From CAYMBL01 sp044225155 (GTDB lineage Bacteria; Planctomycetota; Phycisphaerae; UBA1845; Fen-1342): a stretch of DNA of 18,811 nucleotides. The DNA lies in the NCBI GenBank assembly GCA_044225155.1, contig JBGAJB010000043.1, positions 1 to 18,811 of the forward strand, given 5' to 3'. Each line of letters opens with the position of its first letter. The first letter of the stretch is position 1. The notes under the pieces were generated by a model. That model did not search any database and was not told the origin of the DNA. It saw only the letters and a list, made by a program, of their open reading frames with translations. Positions 1-8,375 of the stretch are shown here, piece by piece. A program made the translations under genes and the position numbers.

Positions 1-213
1 GGACACACCGTGAGCGCACCGATCTTCGTCGTGCACAACTTCACCAGCCGCTCACTGCCGACGGTGCTGGTGAACGGCAAGGCCGTAACGGTGAACACGG
101 GGGACGACAGTGCGGGAGCGTTTGTCTCAATCCGCGAGTCGGCCAACGAACTGTGGGTGACGCTGAACCGCGACGTGGGTGCGGCCGCGGCGATTGAGAT
201 TTTGGCGGAGTAG
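1..213 (+). CDS. C-terminal end of an unknown protein (5' end outside window)
   Basis: The frame is open from the first base of the window and ends at TAG 211-213. A GTG at base 10 could start a 67-residue protein, but there is no clear ribosome binding site and the frame continues upstream of it, so this is more likely the tail of a longer gene. The residues alternate hydrophobic and polar (IFVVHNF, TVLVNGKAVTV, ELWVTLNRDV), which suggests a small beta-sandwich or the last beta strands of a secreted protein. I do not recognise the family. It converges on the zinc-ribbon membrane gene 27 bases away. Confidence 0.55.
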   Translation, partial: GHTVSAPIFVVHNFTSRSLPTVLVNGKAVTVNTGDDSAGAFVSIRESANELWVTLNRDVGAAAAIEILAE

Positions 214-240
214 CGCAAAAACGGGGCCTGTGAAGCCACG

Positions 241-1410
241 TCAAAGCGGAACGTTTTGCGAGTGCGACGGCGCGGAAGTGCTGCCGCACTCGACCTTTTC
301 TGAAATATCAGGGGACATCGCGATCACGACCGTTCGACTCGCAGCCTCAGTCTTCCGTCGCGCCGCTCCAGCGCGCCGCAGGAACGCGATGTATGCGACG
401 ATTGCCAAACTGAACGTCAACACGCCGATCCACAAGAGCCAAGGCATCCAGCCCAGTTCGCTCGAAATCCTGGTTTGAACCATTTCGAACCAATAGTTCT
501 TGTCTCGGATTTCTAGGCGACCAACGCTTGAAACATCCGTGAGCCACCGCACGCTCTCGATTGAATTGAACAGTGCCGCGAGAGAGGCAAAGCCGATCAC
601 GCTGCCGATTCCCGCACAGGCATAGGGGAGCCCGGTCTGAAACGAGTCAAGCGGACCACTCAGTTCGCGGGGCGCCGATGCTTGTTCCGCCAGAGTTTCG
701 TGCTCGGTCCCGCATTCCGGACAACGATTCGACGGCAGACCCTGAAGTGGATAGCCGCACTTGCCGCATGTGTCAGACGCGGGCATCGGGCGCTGGATCT
801 TGTTGCGCCAGTAACTTTCGGCCGAAATCGCAGCGATCGCGCCGAGGATGACTGGTACCCAGGCCCAAATTCCGCCCAGCAGGATCGGAAGCGGAATCAG
901 AAACATCGCCACCAGGCCACTGACCGTCGCCAATACGCCCAGTGCGGTGATCGACCCGGGAGGCAGCGGCCGCTGCGGCCGGATCGGTGTCGGGAATTCC
1001 TGGAGATGAACGCCCACCAGCGCCCAGCGCTGTCGGCCGAACTCAGCTTGGAATTCGACCCCGCATTTCTCACAGCGACGCAGCGTGCGATCCCCCGCGA
1101 CGGTGGGCCGCCCGCATCGCAGGCACGGCATTCCCTCCGTCGTATCAAGCCGGCAATAGCGCCAATGCAGGTAGCTTCCCCGCAGCGCGCTGAGAGGCCA
1201 GATGAGAAACAAGGCGGTGCTCATAAAGAGGTCGGAACGCATGAATTCGAACGGTGCCCCCAGGTCGCGAACGACCAGGTAGATGATCCACGCGCTTAAT
1301 AGGAGTAGCACAGGAATCGCGGCGATTGTCCGCTTGGGCAGGTAGATCGGATCGCCCAGCAGTGTGAGCACATGGGGCCTGGAGTCGCGCTCTCCGGATT
1401 GCTTTCTCAC
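241..1410 (-). CDS. Multi-pass membrane protein with two zinc ribbons
   Basis: A 389-residue protein of unknown function. Hydrophobic segments near residues 29-47, 62-80, 153-172, 175-195, 264-283 and 322-344 predict about six membrane helices. Two treble-clef or rubredoxin-like zinc ribbons lie in the loops: C96/C99 with C113/C116, and C215/C218 with C230/C233. The second reads CGKCGYPLQGLP then CPECG, a motif seen very often in Phycisphaerae and other Planctomycetota membrane proteins of unknown role. The start used is GTG at 1410, with only a weak ribosome binding site, so the true start is uncertain. The gene lies downstream of the DUF11 gene on the same strand, but a terminator and 485 bases separate them. 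It resembles the 5945 gene in plan (membrane helices around CxxC pairs) but not in obvious sequence. Zinc binding is inferred; a transport or regulatory role is unknown. Confidence 0.8.
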   Translation of the reverse strand: MRKQSGERDSRPHVLTLLGDPIYLPKRTIAAIPVLLLLSAWIIYLVVRDLGAPFEFMRSDLFMSTALFLIWPLSALRGSYLHWRYCRLDTTEGMPCLRCGRPTVAGDRTLRRCEKCGVEFQAEFGRQRWALVGVHLQEFPTPIRPQRPLPPGSITALGVLATVSGLVAMFLIPLPILLGGIWAWVPVILGAIAAISAESYWRNKIQRPMPASDTCGKCGYPLQGLPSNRCPECGTEHETLAEQASAPRELSGPLDSFQTGLPYACAGIGSVIGFASLAALFNSIESVRWLTDVSSVGRLEIRDKNYWFEMVQTRISSELGWMPWLLWIGVLTFSLAIVAYIAFLRRAGAARRKTEAASRTVVIAMSPDISEKVECGSTSAPSHSQNVPL

Positions 1411-1895
1411 GATGGAACCGACCCGAACAACGGCGCCTGAGCCTCCGCCTCGCCGCCGACAAGACCAATAGCGCCGGAGGCGTCCAGGAAGACCGCAATA
1501 GAGAGATGCTTAGGATCGCCATCGAGCCGAAGAAAATGCCGCACGCGCCGATGCTTGGAATTCGGCTGAGTCGCCATGAGTGGAATCTAGCCGATCAACT
1601 GTAGGTTCCCGAACCCCATGGATGGAAAGTGCCTCGTCTTCGGAGGCGTCAGCTCGACCTTGCCCATATCGGGTGCGGATCTATTCCGACAAAGCGACAA
1701 ATGAGCCGGATGCCGAGCCGACGTCCGTTCGCGTCGGCATGCGAGTCCCAAGACTAGCCCACGCGAACAGCCGTTGGCCAGCGTCCCAGAACTCGCAGAT
1801 TCCTCCCCCCCACCCAAAAAAGCCGCAGGGAGCGTCAGGCGGATCGCCCGACGCCCCCTGCGTTGTTCTTACGGCATTAGCCGGTCAGAGGCACA
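1411..1895. other. Intergenic region without a convincing gene
   Basis: This stretch separates the start of the zinc-ribbon membrane gene from the stop of the DUF11 gene. Short open frames on both strands show no recognisable domain, no good ribosome binding site and poor amino-acid composition. The visible structures are the terminator at 1815-1862 and a 7-bp hairpin at 1717-1738 (GCCGACG, 8-nt loop, CGTCGGC) without a T-tract. A promoter for the 241-1410 gene should lie here, but I cannot point to convincing -35 and -10 boxes. Confidence 0.6.
1815..1862 (-). terminator. Rho-independent terminator of the DUF11 gene
   Basis: On the - strand, 34 bases after the DUF11 stop codon, the two arms at 1845-1861 and 1825-1841 form a near-perfect 17-bp GC-rich stem. 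It has only G-T wobbles as imperfections and a 3-nt loop. GGC and then six T (1816-1821) follow the stem directly. This is a textbook intrinsic terminator and sets the 3' end of the DUF11 transcript. Confidence 0.88.
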
Positions 1896-4179
1896 TCAAT
1901 AGAAGTGCGTCGACTCGGTTTCCTCGATCGCGCCGCCAGCGCTCGACTGATCGCTGAAGACGTTGATCTTGAAGCGAACGTCGCCGGCCGCGTTGCCCTT
2001 GACCGTGACCTTGTACGTCACCGTCGCCTTCGGCGCCAGCGACGGCACCGGAGCGAACTTCACGCTCTTGCCGGACGCGGTTTCCTTCGTCGCCGAGCCT
2101 GCGGCCGAGACGAAGTCTTCCTGCGCCGGGAGCATGCACTCGACCACGATGTTCGTGCCGGTGGCCGTGCCCTGGTTGGTCACGGTGATCGTGTAGGTGG
2201 TCTGGCCACCGACCTCGATCGGATCCGGATCATCGACGCACTCGACCAGGATGGCCGGGACGCCGACGGTGATCAGCGGAGCTTCCGCCTTGGCATCGGT
2301 GCAGAACGCGCGGGCGGTGGCGAGGTTCTTGTTCGAACCGGCCGAGACCGCCTTGAGCGTGATCGTCACCTTCTTCGAGCCGTTGGGCTCGATCGTTCCG
2401 AGGCTCCAGGTGACCTTGCCGCCGCTCGCCTGGCCGTTGTCGCTGGCCTTGACGAACTCGGCGCCGCCCGGCAGCACGTCCTCGAGGACCGTGTCGCGGG
2501 CCGGGGCATCACCCTTGTTGCTGACCGTGATCGTGAACTCGGCCGGACGACCGATGTAGACGTCCTTGCCCGGGCCGGTCTTGGTCACTTCGAGCTTGGG
2601 CTGCTTGACCATGGTCGTGCAGCTCGCCTCGGAGCGGAGACCGCCGTCGGCTTCCGCCGTCACCTTGTTGGTGAAGCTGCCGGTGCGGCTGGCCTTCGCG
2701 GTGAAGCGGATTTCCTTGCTCTGACCGCCCGCGAGCGTACCGATGTTCGCGGTGTACGAGCTCTTGCCGTCCGTCGTCGTGACGCCGTCGGGCAACGTGT
2801 CGGTGATCTTCACGTTGTTCGCCGCGCCGTCGCCGGGGTTCTTGACGGTGATCACGTACTCGATGTTCTCGCAGGTGACGATCTGCTCGGTGCACTTCTT
2901 CTCAACGAGCAGCTTGGGCGACTGAACGGTCGTCTTCGCGCAGCACTTGGTGCTGAGGTTGTACGCGCCCTTGACTTCGGCACAGTTCTCGAACGTGCCG
3001 CTTTGTGCGCCCTTGACCGTCACGGTCACGGTCTTGTCGCCGCCGGCAGGAATGCTGCCGAGGTTCCAGGTGACCGTGCTGCCGCTGGCGTTACCGGCAG
3101 GCGAGCTCGAGACGTAGGTCAGGCCGGACGGAATGTTGTCCGTCACGACGATGTCCTTGGCCTCGACCTTCGACGGGTTGGTCACCGTGATCTTGTAGTC
3201 GAAGTTCTGACCCGCGAGGACCGACGCCGGGCCGGTCTTGGTGCAGGCGATCTTCGGACCAATCCAGGTCTTGCTGGTGTAACCGGTGGCGATGTGGCCG
3301 CCCGGCTTGCAGCACTGGACGTTGTCAGGCTTGATGATGTCGATCTGGATCTTGTTGGTGCCCTCGGCCGGCGTGGTCTGCTTCAGTGTGACCTTCGCGA
3401 GGCCGTCGCCGCCGGTCTTGATCGACGCGGTCGTGCCGCCGCCCGGCTCGAACGTGGCCGCCGGGCCGTCGACGATCTTGTAGACGACGGTGTAGTCGGC
3501 CAGGCCGCCGTTATCCGAGTACTTCGCGACGCGGGTCGTGAAGTCGTGGGTCGTGCCGATCGGGTTGGTCGCGGCCGGCGGGAAGTCCCACTTCAGGTCG
3601 TACCAGCGCTTCTTGGCGAAGACCTTGTGCTTGTTCCAGTCGTAGATACCCGGCGCGTAGGCGATGATGTTCGTCTCGCCTTCGATGGCCGAGGTGATCA
3701 CGCACCAGGTCTGACCGACTTCGAGCTGAACGTCGTCGCTCGGATCGTCATTGCCGCGCGTGAGCACGTGACGGAAGTTGTTCGTGTGGCTGACGGCGAA
3801 ATCATTGCCGAGCTTGTAGCCGCGGCTGGCGCGCCAGCCGGACTCATCGACTTCGACAATGTCGCCGACGCTGCCTTCGCCGATTCCACTCGACCCGGCG
3901 GTTGGGCAGCGGCTTGCCTTCCTTGTCCTTGACGGTCGCGACCAGGATGTGCTGCGTCTGGACGGGGTTCACGTCGTCGACCGGATCAATCGTGATCTCG
4001 GCCGCGAACGGATCCCAGTTTGAGTAGTAGCCGCCCTCAGGAGGCTTGGGGTGCGTGAGTTGAACGTCACCCGTGTTAGCCCATGTGAATGCATGGGGCA
4101 TATGGTTGCGGCAACCCAGCGCGCCAAGCGCACCGCACGCCATCACCCCGACGATGATTCGTAAGAATCTGGGACTCAC
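1896..4179 (-). CDS. DUF11-repeat surface lipoprotein (frameshifted)
   Basis: Read with one frame change, this is a ~760-residue exported lipoprotein. The GTG start at 4179 is chosen because GGAGGT lies six bases upstream; a signal peptide and a lipobox ending ALGC (Cys about residue 25) follow. After an N-terminal region of about 300 residues come four tandem DUF11/TIGR01451-type beta-sandwich repeats, roughly residues 310-420, 420-525, 525-640 and 640-755. Each has the pattern of YxITVTNxG, DxLPxGxxFV and GSIxxGxxKxVTxT. Cysteine pairs (CC twice) suggest disulfides. The two halves are in different frames. The N-terminal frame runs to RVEW, and the rest resumes as IGEGSVGDIVEVDESGW near 3882-3889, where one extra A (or two missing bases) breaks the frame. 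Such proteins are usually cell-surface or adhesive; a precise role is not evident. It ends at a strong terminator. Confidence 0.82.
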
Positions 4180-4185
4180 CGCAGT

Positions 4186-4191
4186 ACCTCC
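4186..4191 (-). promoter_or_regulatory. Ribosome binding site deciding the DUF11 start
   Basis: GGAGGT on the - strand, six bases before GTG at 4177-4179. It favours this GTG over the upstream ATG codons at 4224 and 4206 of the same frame, and it places the signal peptide and lipobox correctly at the N-terminus. Confidence 0.75.
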
Positions 4192-4551
4192 ATTCTGAAC
4201 CCTCATTTCCCGAAGACGAACCATGAAATTTCGCCCGATGGGGACGCCCGCGGACCGGAATCACGACCGGTCGCACGCCATGGCAGTCCCGTTGTAAGCC
4301 CTTATCCGGCAATACCCCGCCGGAGTTCTTTCTATCGGGAGGCTGATTCGAGCGATGGACCGCGCCACGCGCCTTCGCTCGGACCCCTCAACCTTCCGAT
4401 CGCCGCGCATGAAGACACGCAGCTAGATGAAGTCTAGTCCGTCGGTTATCGGCGGTCAACCCGCGCGGACTGAACGATTTAGCTCCCGACAGGCACAAGA
4501 TTGCGCGAGACAGGCGCGATTTCTCTTCGCGCGATTGGGGACGAGATGGCG

Positions 4552-4599
4552 AAAAATCGTCCGGGCGCAGGCGGTTTCGTCAGTGCGCACGGCCTGCGC
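4552..4599 (-). terminator. Possible terminator after the DUF1570 gene
   Basis: On the - strand, about 30 bases beyond the DUF1570 stop, GCGCAGGC and GCCTGCGC (4592-4599 and 4565-4572) form a perfect 8-bp stem. The 19-nt loop holds a smaller palindrome. Five T (4552-4556) follow, but only after a gap of eight bases from the stem. The loop and the gap make it weaker than the terminator at 1815-1862. Confidence 0.35.
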
Positions 4600-4628
4600 G
4601 GGTGCGGTCGGAGCGACTTTGGCGACGC

Positions 4629-5804
4629 CTACGGCCGGCGGGATTTTGTTATTTGAACATTTATGCCACGTTCGCGCACCCGGCCATTCGCGAGTTGATA
4701 CGTGCCGGTCAGGGTCGTGCCCGACGAGGTTTGGCAGACGAGCGCGTAGCTACCCGAGCGGTGCTTTACGCTCCAATCCCCCAGCGCCTCGGCCGCCCCG
4801 AGGGCGTCATTCAGCAGGTCCGGCGGCAGCCAGTCCGCCGGATTGCACTGCAGCTTGCCGGCCTTTGCGCTGGCGAAAAAACTCTCCGCATCCTCAAAGA
4901 ACTGCTTCTGGCTCGCGGCGCGTGCGTAAAAATTCGTCAAAATTTCCGTCACGGCCTGCGCGTACAGATCGCGCGTACCTTCCTCCGGATAGCTCAACCA
5001 GTACTTCGACCACTGCTGCTCGAACTCTTTGACGCCGCGGCCAAAGTTGGCCTCCCACGCCTCGGTCCAGGGCCGCCCGGCGCTCGCGGCGCGCAGGAAG
5101 CCGTTGAAGGCGCCCTGATAGCGCCCGCCGTCGGCGTGGGCGAGAAAATGAACCATCGACCAGGCCTGGTCATAGTTCACGAGGCTCATCTGAACGTTCC
5201 AGAGCTCGTGACTCTTGGTCATCATGTCGCGGATCGAGATCGCGTTGCCGTCTTTGATCCATTTCTGGATGCGCTTCACGCGCCCCGGCGGCACCGCGCC
5301 GGCCAGGTAGTTGCTGCCCGTGTAGACCGACTCCCCGAAATATTCCGCCAGGCCCTCGTTGACCCAGATCGGGATGTCGCCGCCGATGACGGCGTGCACG
5401 AACTGATGAAATCCTTCGTGTTGCACGACGTGCCAGGTGGCGGGAGAGACACGCTCGCCGGCATAGGCCATCAGCTTTTTCCCGTCGAAGACGCCCGCGC
5501 TGCCCTTGATGCCGCCGGCTGCGTAATAGTCGTCGAGGTTACGGAAGAGATAGAACGGGAGCTTCGAACGGATCGAACCGCCGCTGAATCCCTTCGTGCG
5601 CGCGTAATAGGCCTCGGCCATCGTATCGATGCGCATCTGCGCTTCACGCACGGCGTCGCCCGTGAGATCGGTGTAGAGCGTGTAGTAGCGCGTCTGGTAG
5701 CTCTTGAGCCGGCCCTGTGCGGCGGCGGGACGCAGGGGACCGATCCCGGCCAACAGGGTCGCGAGGGCTGCGAAACGGGCGAAACCCGATAATCGTGCGT
5801 GCAT
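4629..5804 (-). CDS. Secreted DUF1570-like protein with HExxH zinc-peptidase motif
   Basis: A 391-residue exported protein. A signal peptide (residues 1-30) ends AAAQ. The middle carries HEGFH at about residues 129-133 (in VQHEGFHQFVHAV) and, about 20 residues later, NEGLAEYF. HExxH plus a downstream Glu in NEGLAE is the gluzincin (peptidase MA-like) arrangement found in DUF1570 proteins, common in Planctomycetota. The two His and the downstream Glu would hold zinc and the Glu of HExxH would be catalytic. A C-terminal helical part with many W/Y residues and a short beta-rich tail follow. The ATG at 5804 has GGGGGA about five bases upstream. It is transcribed divergently from the 5945 gene across 140 bases. 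Peptidase activity is inferred from the motif; the substrate is unknown. Confidence 0.82.
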   Translation of the reverse strand: MHARLSGFARFAALATLLAGIGPLRPAAAQGRLKSYQTRYYTLYTDLTGDAVREAQMRIDTMAEAYYARTKGFSGGSIRSKLPFYLFRNLDDYYAAGGIKGSAGVFDGKKLMAYAGERVSPATWHVVQHEGFHQFVHAVIGGDIPIWVNEGLAEYFGESVYTGSNYLAGAVPPGRVKRIQKWIKDGNAISIRDMMTKSHELWNVQMSLVNYDQAWSMVHFLAHADGGRYQGAFNGFLRAASAGRPWTEAWEANFGRGVKEFEQQWSKYWLSYPEEGTRDLYAQAVTEILTNFYARAASQKQFFEDAESFFASAKAGKLQCNPADWLPPDLLNDALGAAEALGDWSVKHRSGSYALVCQTSSGTTLTGTYQLANGRVRERGINVQITKSRRP

Positions 5805-5935
5805 GGCATCCCCCGGCGCGCCGCTGGGCGGCTACTTCTATCTTACGATTGGCGGTCGAGGCCGCGGGCGAGGAATCGATCCGCGAAGTGCGCACTCGCG
5901 CCCCCCTTTTCGTAACAAAACTGAGCACTCTCCAC

Positions 5936-5940
5936 GGAGG
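5936..5940 (+). promoter_or_regulatory. Ribosome binding site deciding the 5945 start
   Basis: GGAGG lies four bases before ATG 5945. The frame is open upstream to 5717, but those 76 extra residues would overlap the divergent DUF1570 gene and are not protein-like, so this site fixes the start. Confidence 0.7.
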
Positions 5941-5944
5941 GGCC

Positions 5945-7345
5945 ATGCGCGGCTCGATTCAAACTCGCTTGCGACCGGCCGAGCCTTCATCCACAGCCGT
6001 CCCTCTCAGGCTGGGCTCCATCGTCTGCTGGCACGCGCTCGTGGCGATCGCCGTCCTGCTGTTTTTCTGTGGAAGAATTCCAATTACCGATTCTGAGCTG
6101 GTCTCTTTGCTGGGGTGGCGTTGGCGCAGCCAGCCTGAATTGATTGCCAAGAACATCGCCGTGGCGGCGCTGTTGCTCGTTTTCGAGGGCGGCCTCGCTT
6201 ATCTAATTTGGCGGGCCGCGCGCTGGGGCACGGGCAGCAGTACCGACGCCGCCGGTTTCAGCTACTGCTGGGGCTACGCATGCCTCATCGCAACAGTATT
6301 CGTTCTGGCGGCGGTATTCGTCCTGCCGTTCCTCAACGTGATCTTTCGGATCGACGCGCTCTGGATCGCGATCAGCGCGCTCTACGCCTGGCTGATCCTC
6401 GCCCCCGGCGGAATGGCGGCCCGGCTACTCTCGACACCGCTACGCTGGCGCCCGGTTTGTCCGGAATGTGGGCACACGGTCGCATATGCGGTGGACGCCC
6501 GCTGCAGTGAATGCGGCGAGCCCTATCCCTGTTCCGATCGCTTCTACCGGCGGTGGGGGATTCGCAGACTTCCGTGGGATCAGCGGCGACGAACTTTGCT
6601 CTTTGCCTATATGGCTACCCTCGCGCTGATCCTTTTCAAGCCGCACATTGCCGCCTGGCGAGCCGGCATCCCGGATCACATTGGCAGAGCCGTGAGATGG
6701 TGGCTAGGTAACCTTGCGGTCTCTGCGCTAAGCGTGGCGATGCCTTTCGGCGTTCTGAGCTCCTGGTTGCGAAACGCGTGGTCACCCGGGAATTCATTTT
6801 ATTCGAGCTTGCACTTAGTTCCTGTGGATCCGTCAGTCGATACCGTCACACAGATCGTCTCCCGAATCGGTCTGACCTGGCTCATCTGGACCGTGGCAGT
6901 AGGAATCTTCCCGGTTGCTGTGGGTGTCGGGCTGGCCGCGGCCACCCCGCGCGTTCAACCGGCGGCGCGTATCGGCATGACCAAATGGACGCTCTATCTC
7001 GCGGCAGTGCCCATTGGCGTCGGATATCTTTGTTTTCTTGCCACTTTGATCGTCACGGTGCTGGAGCGTCTCGGATTCTCGGTGGGCCGCTCGGCCAATA
7101 ACGGCGGGTACATCAATATTTGGTATCCCGCGACGTGGGGCGACTATCTGTCTCAGTTTCCGTCTGAGGTTTTGCTCGGCTGCCTCACATGGTGGGGAGC
7201 TTGGTGGGCAATCGGAGTCGCATCGCAGCCATATCTGCGCAAACGCGGTTTTTTCGTTTTTCTGGGTGCATTCGCGGCCTACCTGACCGTGGTAGTCCTG
7301 ACGGCCGTAGTACTCGACCTGGACGGGCTGGGGGCGCTCTTATGA
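5945..7345 (+). CDS. Multi-pass membrane protein with one zinc ribbon
   Basis: A 466-residue protein of unknown function. Long hydrophobic segments near residues 24-42, 68-88, 108-132, 136-156, 217-232 and 254-272, and several more in the C-terminal half, predict eight or more membrane helices. A cytoplasmic-type zinc ribbon sits between helices: C172PEC175G and C187SEC190G. The start at ATG 5945 is supported by GGAGG just upstream. The stop overlaps the start of the next gene as ATGA, so the two are probably translated together. A fragment similar to its N-terminus (around CWHALVAIAVLLF and RIPIT) is found again at about 8240-8320. Bases here look less GC-rich than in the polysaccharide genes. 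No enzyme or transporter family is recognised. Confidence 0.8.
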   Translation: MRGSIQTRLRPAEPSSTAVPLRLGSIVCWHALVAIAVLLFFCGRIPITDSELVSLLGWRWRSQPELIAKNIAVAALLLVFEGGLAYLIWRAARWGTGSSTDAAGFSYCWGYACLIATVFVLAAVFVLPFLNVIFRIDALWIAISALYAWLILAPGGMAARLLSTPLRWRPVCPECGHTVAYAVDARCSECGEPYPCSDRFYRRWGIRRLPWDQRRRTLLFAYMATLALILFKPHIAAWRAGIPDHIGRAVRWWLGNLAVSALSVAMPFGVLSSWLRNAWSPGNSFYSSLHLVPVDPSVDTVTQIVSRIGLTWLIWTVAVGIFPVAVGVGLAAATPRVQPAARIGMTKWTLYLAAVPIGVGYLCFLATLIVTVLERLGFSVGRSANNGGYINIWYPATWGDYLSQFPSEVLLGCLTWWGAWWAIGVASQPYLRKRGFFVFLGAFAAYLTVVVLTAVVLDLDGLGALL

Positions 7346-8121
7346 CGGGGTGCTTCCGACGCGAAACCACCGAAAAGCACGGGCTCTGGAGAATTGGTCT
7401 ATTCGTGATGGCGTTTCTGATGTTCGTGTTGGCGTGGCGTCTAGTCGAGAAGCCGGTTGTCTACGAGTTGGCGTGCTCATCGCTCGGCGACGGGCGCGCT
7501 CTCGCTCTGACTGAGCGGGCAATCCGCGAACGGCACCCGGAATTCCTCAAAGAATCGACGCATTGGGCCTGGCCCATTACCTTCGACTCCGGGCGACGCC
7601 GAACGGCCTGCCTGCTCTACGGCACATCCGAATCGATCGAAAACTCACGTACGAGAGTTTTCGATGATCGCCTGGAGCGAATTGGGGAGTACGCAGCCGC
7701 TGCGTCAATCCTGTGCCCTCCCGATGATCGCGACGGGGACGGCCACGTTGAAGTGGTCTTCGTCGATAAGATGAACTCCCTCCCCAATGGTGACTACGTG
7801 TTCGGGCTCATTCATGTGGAAGCCGAATCCAATCGCTTGATCGCAGCCGTACGGTGGCCGGCGTTGATGACGCTTCCACAATTAGTTTGGAGCAACAATG
7901 ATGGCGATCAATTCCACGAGTTGAATTTCCTCACATGGGATGTTTCGAGAAATACGCTCAAGGCGGCAGTTCAGCTCCGTTGGCTCGCTCCCGGCTGCAT
8001 GACTTGTGACGGCCCGCCACCGCCCGGAGTCAGAGTCTGGCTCGCACAGCAGCGGGACGAAGTGGTCTTTCGCCAGGACGAGCCGCTCGCGGACGTCGTC
8101 AAACGCGTGCACGCGGAGTGA
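7342..8121 (+). CDS. Membrane-anchored protein of unknown function with DxDxDG-type loop
   Basis: A 259-residue protein starting at an ATG that overlaps the upstream stop by ATGA. One hydrophobic segment (about residues 16-34) near the N-terminus would anchor it, with most of the protein outside the cytoplasm. Two acidic turns, DRDGDG (129-134) followed by HVEVVFVD, and NNDGDQ (185-190) followed by FHELNFL, resemble the calcium-type loops of FG-GAP/VCBS propeller repeats. There are too few to call a full propeller. Cysteines at 45, 90, 125 and in GCMTC near the C-terminus could form disulfides. Tight coupling to the zinc-ribbon membrane gene suggests that the two work together. The family is not recognised. 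Confidence 0.72.
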   Translation: MTGCFRRETTEKHGLWRIGLFVMAFLMFVLAWRLVEKPVVYELACSSLGDGRALALTERAIRERHPEFLKESTHWAWPITFDSGRRRTACLLYGTSESIENSRTRVFDDRLERIGEYAAAASILCPPDDRDGDGHVEVVFVDKMNSLPNGDYVFGLIHVEAESNRLIAAVRWPALMTLPQLVWSNNDGDQFHELNFLTWDVSRNTLKAAVQLRWLAPGCMTCDGPPPPGVRVWLAQQRDEVVFRQDEPLADVVKRVHAE

Positions 8122-8158
8122 GCGGCGACTTCCGATCTACATAGATTGGTATGGGCCC

Positions 8159-8361
8159 GTGACGGACAGCGAGTACGTCATAACGCGCTTCAACCAAAGC
8201 TTTCTCGGCAATTTCTACGCAGATAGTGTCTCTCCCGTTGCCATCGTCGGCTGGCACGCGCTCGTGCTGAGCGCTGCCTTGCTGCTTTCTGACAGACCCA
8301 TCCCAATCACGAATCCGAGCCGGGAGACCAGTCCCCACCAGACAGCAGCTGTCGTGTCGCG
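8159..8361 (+). pseudogene. Decayed fragment of a 5945-like membrane protein gene
   Basis: Bases 8241-8266 match 6018-6043 at 25 of 26 positions. The similarity continues without gaps in translation: IVGWHALVLSAALLL...PIPIT here against IVCWHALVAIAVLLF...RIPIT in the 5945 product. A GTG at 8159 could start the frame, but homology stops after about 30 residues and the remainder (to 8401) runs antisense into the GT11-like gene, so no full protein can be made. I read it as the left-over N-terminus of a former paralogue located just downstream of the intact gene pair. Confidence 0.55.
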
Positions 8362-8375
8362 GGCTAGGCCGGCGC

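Larger units (their letters stand above)
4180..4628. other. Intergenic region upstream of the DUF11 gene
   Basis: No convincing gene lies between the DUF1570 stop (4629) and the DUF11 start (4179). It should carry the promoter and a long 5' leader for the DUF11 gene. I see no clear sigma-70 boxes. An inverted repeat, CTAGA-TGAAG-TCTAG, at 4423-4437 could be a protein-binding site, but it is short and may be chance. A possible terminator is listed at 4552-4599. Confidence 0.55.

Noticed and set aside
1580..1957. A 125-codon + strand frame in the intergenic region before the DUF11 gene end
   Set aside because: It lacks a ribosome binding site, has an unlikely composition and runs through the terminator and into the antisense of the DUF11 gene.
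1905..3932. A 675-codon open frame on the + strand opposite the DUF11 gene
   Set aside because: It is rich in Arg, Asp, Val and Ala with no domain or signal. It arises because the strongly GC-biased codons of the DUF11 gene leave few stops on the opposite strand. The - strand frame has DUF11 repeats, a ribosome binding site, a lipobox upstream and a terminator.
4602..5792. A 396-codon open frame on the + strand opposite the DUF1570 gene
   Set aside because: It has no recognisable domain. The - strand has a signal peptide, HExxH and a ribosome binding site.
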